Origin: Bradyrhizobium neotropicale
GTDB taxonomy: Bacteria; Pseudomonadota; Alphaproteobacteria; Rhizobiales; Xanthobacteraceae
Length of the DNA: 40,787 bases
Direction of reading: 5' to 3'
NCBI RefSeq assembly: GCF_001641695.1
Contig: NZ_LSEF01000098.1
Location: 1-40,787 of the forward strand
The notes below the pieces were generated by a model that saw nothing but the letters and a program-made list of their open reading frames with translations, did no database searches and was not told where the DNA came from. Every line of letters starts with the position of its first letter. The first letter of the stretch is position 1. The translations under genes and the position numbers were made by a program. Shown piece by piece: positions 1-8,900 of the stretch.

Positions 1-3
1 CTA

Positions 4-27
4 GTGGTTCATCACAGTGATTTTGAC
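4..27. repeat. Left terminal inverted repeat of the IS630 element
   Basis: This 24-base arm starts GTGGTTCATCACAGTG and pairs with 1447-1470, with one mismatch at base 20 (A here, G in the partner). It contains the TGA stop of the minus-strand winged-helix gene (12-14). Confidence 0.95.
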
Positions 28-293
28 GTTTTGATACCGAGCCATCCGAGGATAGGCAACTTTTCGGGTGGCAAGAGGATCTCGATGCTTCGAGCGACGC
101 CGGGCTGGCGACGAATGAACCCGTTGCGTTCGAGGGTGAGGATCATCTGGTGGACTGACGGCGGGCTGACGCGGAAATGCCGCTGGATGTCGGCCTCGGC
201 GGGCGGCTGTCCGAACATGTACGAGTAGGTATGGATGAAAGCGAGATAGTGTCCCTGCTTCTCGGTGAAGTGCGCGCCTGATTTTTGACTCAT
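12..293 (-). CDS. LexA-type winged-helix passenger protein of the IS630 element
   Basis: This 93-residue protein resembles the N-terminal DNA-binding domain of LexA/MarR-like winged helices. The stretch RHFRVSPPSVHQMILTLERN (about residues 46-65) reads as the recognition helix region, followed by a wing around GFIRRQPGVARSIEI. There is no LexA protease domain. The ATG at 293 was chosen because the family-like sequence starts there with MSQKSGAHFTEKQ; the frame is open further upstream to 389, but that would overlap the transposase start. It is divergent from the transposase and its stop lies inside the left inverted repeat, so it is part of the mobile unit. A role in repressing the transposase, or in binding the element's ends, is my inference. 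Confidence 0.75.
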   Translation of the reverse strand: MSQKSGAHFTEKQGHYLAFIHTYSYMFGQPPAEADIQRHFRVSPPSVHQMILTLERNGFIRRQPGVARSIEILLPPEKLPILGWLGIKTSKSL

Positions 294-310
294 AGCTGGA
301 TTCGTCCCGG

Positions 311-325
311 CCTCCGACAAGGAGG
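311..325 (+). promoter_or_regulatory. Hairpin that covers the transposase ribosome-binding site
   Basis: CCTCC-GACAA-GGAGG is a perfect 5-bp stem with a 5-base loop. Its right arm is the Shine-Dalgarno sequence of the transposase (AAGGAGG, 7 bases before the ATG at 332). In RNA the stem would hide the ribosome-binding site. Sequestration of this kind is known for some transposase mRNAs; here it is inferred from sequence only. Confidence 0.5.
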
Positions 326-331
326 CGAAGC

Positions 332-1462
332 ATGAATGTACGTTATCGGGTCGAATTGAGCCAAGCCGAGCGGGACGAACTGACGGCAATGCTCGGCGGC
401 GGCACGCATTCCGCCCGCAAACTCAAACGGGCTCAGATTGTGCTGGCGGCCGATTCAGGCAGCTGCGACGCGGAGATTGCCCGAACCGTCCGGGTCAGCC
501 TTTCCACCGTCGGCCGGACCAAACGCCGTTTCGTAGAAGGCAATCTGGAGCGGGCCTTGAGTGAGGAGCCGCGTCCGGGCGCGGAACGCAAGCTGACAGG
601 CAAGGAAGAGGCCCTGCTGGTGGCGACGGCATGCGCCAAGCCGCCCGCCGGCCGCAAACGCTGGACGCTGACATTGCTGGCCGACGCGATGGTCAAGCTC
701 ACCGATCACGCCAGCCTGTCGGGCGAGACCGTGCGCCGCCGGCTGGCCGACAACGACCTCAAGCCGTGGCGCCGGGATATGTGGTGCATTCCTCATGTCG
801 ACGGCGAATACGTCGCCCGGATGGAGGATGTGCTCGATCTCTACGCCGAGGCGCCGGATCCCGAGCGGCCCCTGGTTTGCTTCGACGAGACCCCAGTCCA
901 GCTGATCGGCGAGGTACGCCAGCCGATCCCTGCCCAACCGGGACAGCGCGAGCGCTACGATTACGAATATCGCCGCAACGGTACCGTCAATCTCTTCGTC
1001 ACCTTCGATCCGCATCGCGGCTGGCGCAATGTCAAGGTTACAGACCACCGCGCCGCGGTCGACTACGCGCACTGCATGCGCGAACTCGTCGACGTCCACT
1101 ATCCCAATGCCGCCTGCATCCGTGTGGTGCAGGACAATCTGTCGATTCATACGGCCGGCGCGCTATATCAGGCATTTGCGCCTGCCGAGGCCCGTCGCAT
1201 CCTGCGCCGCCTCGAGTTCCACTACACCCCGAAACACGCCAGCTGGCTCAATATGGTCGAGTGCGAGATCAGCGTGCTGCAGCGCCAGTGTCTCGGCCGT
1301 CGCATCGACGATCCCAAAAGGCTTCGAAAAGAAATCGCAGCATGGCAACGGCAGCGAAACAAGGCGCGAGACCGCATCAAATGGATGTTCACAACCGACA
1401 AAGCCCGCGCCAAACTCGGTCGCGCCTATCCAGTTGCCGCCAAAGAGTCAAAACCACTGTGA
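332..1462 (+). CDS. IS630-family DDE transposase
   Basis: This 376-residue transposase has an N-terminal helix-turn-helix region (about residues 10-75) followed by an RNase H-like catalytic domain. The likely acidic triad is Asp185 (VCFDET), Asp268 (VVQDNLSIH) and Glu310 (SWLNMVE), the usual IS630 pattern. A strong Shine-Dalgarno (AAGGAGG) precedes the ATG at 332. Length and motifs are complete for the family and I see no frameshift. The last codons are supplied by the right terminal repeat. Translation may be limited by the hairpin covering the ribosome-binding site, and the divergent winged-helix gene may act as a regulator. Confidence 0.95.
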   Translation: MNVRYRVELSQAERDELTAMLGGGTHSARKLKRAQIVLAADSGSCDAEIARTVRVSLSTVGRTKRRFVEGNLERALSEEPRPGAERKLTGKEEALLVATACAKPPAGRKRWTLTLLADAMVKLTDHASLSGETVRRRLADNDLKPWRRDMWCIPHVDGEYVARMEDVLDLYAEAPDPERPLVCFDETPVQLIGEVRQPIPAQPGQRERYDYEYRRNGTVNLFVTFDPHRGWRNVKVTDHRAAVDYAHCMRELVDVHYPNAACIRVVQDNLSIHTAGALYQAFAPAEARRILRRLEFHYTPKHASWLNMVECEISVLQRQCLGRRIDDPKRLRKEIAAWQRQRNKARDRIKWMFTTDKARAKLGRAYPVAAKESKPL

Positions 1463-1470
1463 TGAACCAC
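1447..1470. repeat. Right terminal inverted repeat of the IS630 element
   Basis: This 24-base arm ends CACTGTGATGAACCAC and is the inverted partner of 4-27. It contains the TGA stop of the transposase (1460-1462). The TA at 1471-1472 is the presumed target duplication. Confidence 0.95.
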
Positions 1471-1527
1471 TAGCGCCCCGGATCGCGCGGCGAAATGCCT
1501 TTGTGGCAGGGCGGCTGTCCGATAATC

Positions 1528-1601
1528 CTAGCCCGGATGGAGCGGGGATCCTTACGAGAAGCGAGAGAGACCCGGATTTCGCTTTGCTCCATCCGGGTTA
1601 C
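1528..1601. repeat. Palindromic intergenic repeat, CCCGGATG family (copy 1)
   Basis: The arms TAGCCCGGATGGAGC (1529-1543) and GCTCCATCCGGGTTA (1586-1600) are near-perfect inverted copies. The element lies between the insertion sequence and the 3' end of the LapG-like gene. A second member of the same family lies at 38635-38719. It is REP-like: it has no coding capacity and forms a long hairpin. Confidence 0.8.
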
Positions 1602-1612
1602 AGTTCGCAGGA

Positions 1613-2362
1613 TCAATGCGCCTCGGCGCTCGCGGCGACCAGCGACATCCGCGGGCTCTCCCGCACTGGCTCGTCGGCATATTTCAGCACGGCGGACTGG
1701 TAGAGCACGAACAGCGGCTGGTAGCTGCGGGCATTCTCGTCCTCGACCATCGCCATGCGGCGGTTGTCGAGCATCAGCCAGCGGCCGTCGAGCCGCGCGG
1801 CAGCAACCGCATGTCCTTCGCCCGAATGCGCATCGCGCACCACCACGATGCGGAGGTCTTCGGCCGCAACGCCGGCGAGCCGCAGCGCAGCCAGCTTGGC
1901 AATGGCATAGTCCTCGCAGTCGCCGGCGCCGCGCTGGAAGGTCGCAAGCGGCGAGCTCCAGACGTCTTCGGCGCCGTCACTTGCGGCCCTGATGGCAAGG
2001 TTGATGGCGCGATTGGTCTCACCCAGTCGCGCGCGGCCGTCGCGGGCGCGGGCCTTGTCGACGATGGCGAGCAGCTTCAGGGCCGCGGGCGAGGCGCAGT
2101 TGTCGCGATCGCCGTCGCACAGTGCGAGCTGCACCATGTCGTCGTCGATCTTGTCTTTGAGCGCGAACCATTTCTGTCGGAGGTCGCCGGCGGAGAGCGC
2201 GAAGGCGAATACGCCGAACGGCTCGGTGGATTTGCGCACGAGCAGGGCGGATCCAGGCGACAGCAGCGTGCCGGCGCGAAGTTCGGCGGCCGATCCGAGC
2301 AGGATCAATCCGCAGACGACAAGGATTGCGCGCCAGGCGCGGCTGTAAGCGGCGGTCTCCAT
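1613..2362 (-). CDS. LapG-like periplasmic cysteine protease (BTLCP family)
   Basis: This 249-residue protein has an N-terminal hydrophobic segment (about residues 10-30) that should export it to the periplasm. The rest matches the bacterial transglutaminase-like cysteine protease family. The likely triad is Cys149 (GAGDCEDYA), His184 (GEGHAV) and Asp199 (MLDNR). The known member LapG cuts giant LapA-type adhesins near their N-terminus and so releases biofilm cells; it is held in check by LapD and c-di-GMP. A giant adhesin gene lies divergently 627 bases away, which suggests that role, but no LapD is in the window and no clear TAAG-type cleavage site is seen in the adhesin. The ATG at 2362 follows an AAGGGGA ribosome-binding site. 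Confidence 0.85.
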   Translation of the reverse strand: METAAYSRAWRAILVVCGLILLGSAAELRAGTLLSPGSALLVRKSTEPFGVFAFALSAGDLRQKWFALKDKIDDDMVQLALCDGDRDNCASPAALKLLAIVDKARARDGRARLGETNRAINLAIRAASDGAEDVWSSPLATFQRGAGDCEDYAIAKLAALRLAGVAAEDLRIVVVRDAHSGEGHAVAAARLDGRWLMLDNRRMAMVEDENARSYQPLFVLYQSAVLKYADEPVRESPRMSLVAASAEAH

Positions 2363-2989
2363 CTGACATCCCCTTCCGGCTACGTCAGATCCCCTCGACC
2401 CGTCCGCGCCGGCTTTGTTGCTTTCGCGCAGATGGTGCGAGGCGGGGCGTTCCGTTCAGCTTAACGCGCCGGGCGGGGGGCGCCAAAACCAATAAACAGA
2501 CTGAAATCAGACTCGACGGTTTGCGTAAAATTTTACGAATCGGCGGCTAGGAGGCCGCGGCTGCCGCGAAATGGAACAAATTGCAGGTACAGGCTGTGGA
2601 ACAATTGATTCTGGGTTCTATGGCTAACGGCCCGCTATTTCACGGCTTCTGTTATCTACCTCACAGTTTTAGTTCCGTATTTGCCGCAGGATGGTGCAGG
2701 GAACCAGACATAAAAGACGACTGAAGTATTCGCTGGCGAGCATCTACGACGAAATACATTGGAATACGGGGCATGCGCTCGAAAGAGCCGATTTCTACCG
2801 GAAAGTATTCGGATGATTACTTTGCTTTCTCTGGGATCTGACGGTCCGAGACGGGGCCGAGCGGCCTCGTCACGCGAAATCACACAAGCAATCAATGGTT
2901 TCGCTAAGGACTTGGTAATGCTATGCAAGCTTAGGCGGGGCCCGAGCGCCCGATACTTATTTAAATATTAACTCTTTTGCGGTGCCCCG
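2363..2989. promoter_or_regulatory. Long divergent leader/promoter region between protease and adhesin
   Basis: These 627 bases hold no convincing gene. From about 2480 on they are clearly more AT-rich than the neighbours. Visible signals are a 14-bp palindrome (2524-2537), a direct repeat TGGAACAAATTG/TGGAACAATTG (2572-2583 and 2597-2607), and the AT-rich block TTATTTAAATATTAA (2957-2971) just before the adhesin start. An open frame at 2759-2971 is in phase with the adhesin but ends in TAA at 2969-2971, so it is not part of that protein. The length fits a heavily regulated surface-protein gene; no promoter could be assigned with confidence. Confidence 0.55.
2524..2537. promoter_or_regulatory. 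14-bp perfect palindrome, candidate operator
   Basis: CGTAAAATTTTACG is fully self-complementary and sits in the AT-rich leader between the LapG-like gene and the adhesin. It could bind a dimeric regulator. No T-run follows, so it is not a terminator. The regulator is unknown. Confidence 0.4.
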
Positions 2990-5900
2990 TTGAATTACGC
3001 TGGCAAATTTGACGCCGCGCTCTCCTTGGATGGCCAGGGTTCCCCATCGGCTGCCTACGTCCATGTCGATTCCTTCACGGCGAAGGGCCATGGACACCTG
3101 CCGGATGGCGCCGTCGTTGTTCCCGATCCGAACCTGATCTTCCACGGTGAGTTCCGCCGCGCGGGCGTTGATCTCGTGCTCTCCAACGACGGTCATGAGT
3201 TCGTCGTTCACGATTACTTCAAGGGCGACAAGCGCGCGGCGATCGCCTCGCCGGACGGCGCGCATCTCACCGGTGACGTCGTCAGCGCGCTCACGGGGCA
3301 CGTCCAGTATGCGCAGGCGGCGCCCGGCGCAGCCAGCGCAGAGGTCATCGGTCACGTCACCAAGCTCGCCGGCAGCGCGACCGCGGTCCGCAACGGCGTC
3401 TCGATCATCCTGAACAATGGCGACAACGTCGAGAAGGGCGACGTGGTCTCGACCGGCGCGGATTCGACGCTCGGCGTCACCTTCATCGACGGCACCGTGT
3501 TCGGCCTGTCCTCCAACGCGCGGATGGTGCTGAACGAGATGGTCTACGACCCCAACGGGTCGAGCAATTCCTCGCTGCTCAGCCTGGTCGCGGGCACCAT
3601 CACCTTCGTCGCCGGCGAGACCGCCAAGCACGGCGACATGAAGATCGACACGCCGGTTGCCACCATGGGCATCCGGGGCACCGCGGTGCTGACCCAGATC
3701 AATTTCGTCGTTCCGCCGGGCGGCGGCGATCCGCAGCCGCAGGCGAGCTTCCAGGTGCTGGTCGAGCCGAACGGCACGACGGGCTCCTACATCCTGTTCG
3801 ACAAGATCACGCTGTTGCCCATCGCGACCGTCAACCAGGCCGGTCAGATGATCCAGATCAGCGGTGGCAACGTCTCGGTCAGCAATGCGCTGTTGTCGCC
3901 GGATGTGCAGAAGCTGATCACGGACGTGTTCACGCTGAAGTTCACCGACAACAACACCAACACCAAGCAGACCACGAATTTCACCGACACGATCACGCAG
4001 ACCAGCGACGGACTCGTGATCAAGACGGCCTCCGGCTACGTCGCGATCCCGACCTTCGTCAATCTCAACCAGCAAGGTCCGACTCCGCAGGCGCCGGGCG
4101 ATCACACGACGTCGAACAACCGCATCCCCGGTGCGCCCCAGTCGCGGAGCCTCGACCTCAACGACAATCCGGCGACGGCGTTCGCCGTCACCGAGCGGAC
4201 GGGCAAGACAGGCGACGCGACCGACGTCGACACGGTCAGTGGCAGGATCACCTTCCTCGACTTCAACCTGGCCGACCAGCCGACGGTGAAGGTGGATCTC
4301 GCCCAAGCGCCCAACTTCGTCTACCAGAACGCCGGCCATCAGGACGTCACTGCCACGCTCACGGCGCTCCAGAAGCAGGACATCGCGGCAACCCAGATCA
4401 ATATCTCGGTCGTGCCCGATGCCAGCAACCACAACAACGGCTCGGCGGTCTGGACCTATAGCGTCCCCGACAAGCTCTTCGACTTCCTCGCGGCGGGCGA
4501 GACGCTGACGCTGACCTACATCGTTCGCGTCGACAACAATTTCGCCGCGAACAACGAAACGGCGTACATCCCGATCACCATCACGATCACCGGCACCAAC
4601 GATAAGCCGGTGATCACCACCAGCGTGCCGACCATCACCTTCGACGGCGGCACCAGCGTGGAGGGCGGCTTGCTCACCAGCAAGGTGCCGACCTCGGGCA
4701 CGCTGACCTTCACCGACGTCGATCTGACCGACACGCACACGGTCTCGGTATCGGACTTCAGCGCGGTCCTGCCCGGCGGCACGGTGCCCGACGCTATCTT
4801 CAAGTTCTTCAAAACTGCCATGTCGGTCTCGATTGCGGCCGGCCACGACAGCACCGGGACCGGCACGGGAGCGATCACCTGGGCGCTGGGCGAAATTCCC
4901 GTCTACCTCGCCGACTTCATCCCGAAGGACGCGGTGCTGACGCTGACCTACACGGTCAAGGTCACGGATTCGCAGGGCGTCAGCGCGGACCAGACCATCA
5001 CGGTCACGATCACGGGCACCGACAGCCCGGCGGTGGTGTGGATCGCGACCGCGGAGAACGGCGCTCCACTCGGTGGCCTCTGGAGCGATGGAACCAACTG
5101 GGAGACCGGCGTTGCTCCGACGATCGACGACGACGTCATCGTCATCACCAACCAGCTGATCGGGCTGACGCCATCCTATCCGGTGACGATCGACGTGGCG
5201 GCGTTTGCGAAGTCGTTGACGATGAACGACTACGACATCACGCCTCTGCACAAGGTCCCGGAGGTCATCAACAAGAGCACGTTGACGATCGCCGGCGCGC
5301 TCAGCTTGAGCGCCGATTCGAAGCTCACCAATTTCGCTGCGGGCATCATCCTGGTCGGCGGCAAGGCCGAGATCCTCGGCACCAGCGTGCTCGCCAATGC
5401 CGGCTATCTGACGCTCGCGGGCGGCGGCGATTTCGCCAGCGGGACGTCGATCACAAATTCCGGCACGATCGAGCTGTCCGGCACGTTGACGACGCTGACG
5501 ACGCAGGCGGACATTCACAATGCCGGCGGCACGCTGAAGGTCGATGCCGGCGCGACGCTGATCGTCGACAACGCGACCATCGATGGCGGCACGGTGACGA
5601 TCGCCGGAACGCTGGAATCGATCGGCACGAGCGCCATCACGAACAGCGACGTCACCAACACCGGCACGATCACCGTCACCAGCGGCACGCTGACGATTGA
5701 TCCCGCGGTGCTTCACACCATCACCAACGACAGCCTGATCCAGGCGATCAATGGCGGCACGCTGAAGCTCTCGACCATGATCGTCAACAACGCCAGCACC
5801 GGCGTGATCACGGTCGACGGCATCTCGAAACTCTATTTGTCGGACGTGACGATCAACGACGGCAAGCTGAACAATTCCGGCCATCTCTACAGCGTCTCCG

Positions 5901-8900
5901 GCTCCAACAAGGTCACGGCCGCCGTCACCAACACCGGCACCATCGAGGTTCAGGGCGATACGCTGAACCTTGCCGGCGGCCTCAGCGGCATCGGCACGCT
6001 GATCATCGACAATGGTGCCAAGCTCGAGCTCGCGGGGGCGGACGCCGAGACCATCACCTTTGCCGGCGGCACCGGCACGCTGCAGCTCGACAAGGTCGCG
6101 AGCCAGAGCTTTACCGGCACCATTGCCGGCCAGACCTCGGCCGACGGCGCGTTCGCGATCACCGGCGCGGCCGACATCAAGACATCAAGTGGCGACGCGC
6201 TCGACTTCACCGCGTCGAAGGGCTCGCATGCCGGCATCGTGCTGACGCCGACCGGCGCGCTGACGGGCAAGGCCAACGGCATTGTCGTCACCCAGGACGG
6301 TACCGGCGATATCTCGCTGACGGCGACCGGCGACATCACGGGTCTCGCCGGCCATGGCATCTGGCTGAGCGACAGTGCGAACGGCGCCGGCAGCATCACG
6401 GTGAAAAACCTCACCGGCAAGGCCACCGGGACGGGGGCGGGTTCGGAAGGCATCCTCGTCGAGAATCTCAACGCCGCCAACAGTGGCGACATCTCGATCA
6501 CCCAGCTCGGCGGCGCTGCCGGCGGTGCCTACGGCATCGATGCAACCACGCAGGGTAACGGCAAGATCACCATCGAGGCCGGCGGCAATATCACGGGCGC
6601 CTCGATCTACGGCATTCGCGCGCGCAGCTATGGCAGCGGCAGCGAGACGATCACGACCGACGCCGGCGGTGTCGTTACCTCGGGAAGCTCCGGCATCGTT
6701 GCGGTCAATCGTGCAGCCTCGCTCGATGCGTCCGTCGGGAGCACGATCACCGTCAATGCCTACGGCACCATCCACTCCGGCGCTGCGCTCAACCAGAGCA
6801 ACACTTCGCCGGCCGGGATTCAGGCCGGCTACACCGGTGCGAACACCGGTAGTGTCGCCAACACCAAAGTCGCCGGCTCGGTTGTCGTCAACAACCACGC
6901 CGACATCTCGGCCGCGGGTGGTTACGGCATTCATGCCTACAACTACGGCAATGGCGACGTTACGGTGAACGACGGTGCCGGCACGACGATCGTCGGCGCC
7001 GACGAGGGTATCCGCGCCCAGGCGCTGAGCGGCGGCACCGGCAACGTCAGCGTCAGCCTCCACACCAACACATCGGTGACGGGAACGTCGGGCTTTGGCA
7101 TCTACGCCAGCAGCATCGACCAGGGCGACATCACGATCACGCTCGGGGCCGGCGCGACGGTCACGGGCGGTGACGATGCCATTCGCGCCAACGCGCTGGG
7201 CGGGGTTGCGGGCGACATCAGCATCACCCTCGGCAGCGACGTGTCGGTGACGAGCACGACCGGCTACGGCATCATCGCCTATAGTGAGGACCAAGGGAAC
7301 ATCAGCGTCGCCATGGCGAAGGGCGACAACATCGACACGAGCGGCTCGGGCAGCTCGGGCATCGTCGCGGTCAACTATGCGACGGCAATTGATAGCAGTC
7401 TGCACAGCAAGATTGATGTCGAGGCGCACGGTGCCATTCATTCCGGCTCGACCCTGAACAATGATCTCACCACGCCAGGTGCGATCATCGCGGGCTACAA
7501 GCCGGGCGGCAACGGGACTTTCAACGACGCCGTCACCGGCGACGTCACGGTCACCAGCGATGCCACGATCATCGCGGATGCGGGCTACGGCATCGAGGCG
7601 TTCACCTGGGGCGCCGGCGATGTGACGGTTACGACAGGCCTGGATTCGTCGATCACCGCCGCGGGCACGGCGATCGCCGCTTTCGACCATGGCGGCGGCG
7701 ACGTCAGCGTCACCAATGAAGGCGGCGCCACCGGCACTGTCGGCTTGGCCGCCCTTGCCACGGGCGCCGGCAACGTCACCATCACCAATGACGGCCATAT
7801 CACCAGCACGAGCCTGGCCGGTATCAGCGTTACACAGAACGATGCGGGCGCCATCGGTTCGACGCATATCACCAACAGCGGCTCGATCGTGGCCCCGACC
7901 GGCCATGCGGCGATCTTCATCCAGGAGAATACGCACGGCGCCGCGGTGATCGACAATTCCGGCACCATCGGGCCGGCTGTCGGCTCGACCGTGACCGCCA
8001 CGACCTACGCGATCGTCGAGACCGGCGGCGCCATCACGATCAACAACACCGGCCACATCAACGGCAACATTTCGGTTGCCTCCGCGACCTTCAACAATGA
8101 GGCGCACGGAGTCTGGACGGTGTCCGGAACGAGCGTCTTCGGCACGCTGTCCTCGATCAGCAATGCCGGCGAGATCGATCTGCACAACGGTGCCTCGATC
8201 TCGGGCGCCGATGGAACGGCGTTCACCATCGGCAATTCCGGCGAGATCGAGAGCTGGGGCGCGGCGTCGATCACCGGCTCCATCATCAATACCAACTCGA
8301 TCGAGGTTCACACCGGAACCCTGACGCTGTTCGGTTCGCTGTCGGGCTCCGGCTCGGTCAAGATCGATGCCGGCGCGACGCTCGATGTCCACGGTACGGT
8401 GTCGCAGACCGTCACCTTCGCCGGCGGCGGCGCCGAACTCCAGATCGATACGTCGGATTTCGGCGGTTCGATCGCGGGGTTTGCCGCGACCGACAAGATC
8501 GATCTGTCGACGATCGAATATGGGCTCGGCACCAGCGCGGCCTATGTCAGCAACGCCGCGCACAACGGCGGCGTGCTCACCGTCACCGATGCCGATGGTC
8601 ACAGCATCAGCCTGACCCTGGTCGGCGACTACAGCAATGCGCATTTCGCCGGCGGCACCGACGGCCATGGCGGCACGTTGATCACGTACAGTGCCGACGA
8701 CGACCAGCCGACCTTCACCCCGTCGGAGACCTCGCAAAGCGCCGGCGTCGCGGAGCAGGCGAACCTCACGGGCTCGTCGACGTCGGATCAGTCGACCCCC
8801 GCGACCGGCACGATCCATTTCACCGACGTCGACCTGACCGACCGGCCGACGGCGAAGATCTCGGGTCAATCCGTGACCTGGCTCGACGTCGACCACACCA

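Larger units (their letters stand above)
2..1472 (+). mobile_element. Complete IS630-family insertion sequence
   Basis: The element is bounded by 24-base inverted repeats (4-27 and 1447-1470) that differ at one base. Each end is flanked by TA inside a CTAG tetranucleotide (1-4 and 1470-1473), which fits the TA target duplication of the IS630/Tc1-mariner group. It carries an intact DDE transposase gene on the plus strand and a small winged-helix gene on the minus strand. Both genes end inside the terminal repeats. Nothing is visibly broken, so the copy may be active. Only two or three bases of the left flank lie in the window, so the insertion site cannot be reconstructed. Confidence 0.93.

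Noticed and set aside
2572..2584. Sigma-54-like site TGGAACAAATTGC
   Set aside because: GG and GC are only 8 bases apart, while sigma-54 requires 10.
2573..2625. EcfG-type (general stress) promoter suggested by two GGAAC motifs
   Set aside because: No CGTT lies 16-17 bases downstream of either GGAAC.
2759..2971. Open frame in phase with the adhesin, possible missing N-terminus
   Set aside because: It ends in TAA at 2969-2971 and shows no family sequence. The adhesin N-terminus NYAGKFDAALSLDG is already typical of the family from 2990 on.
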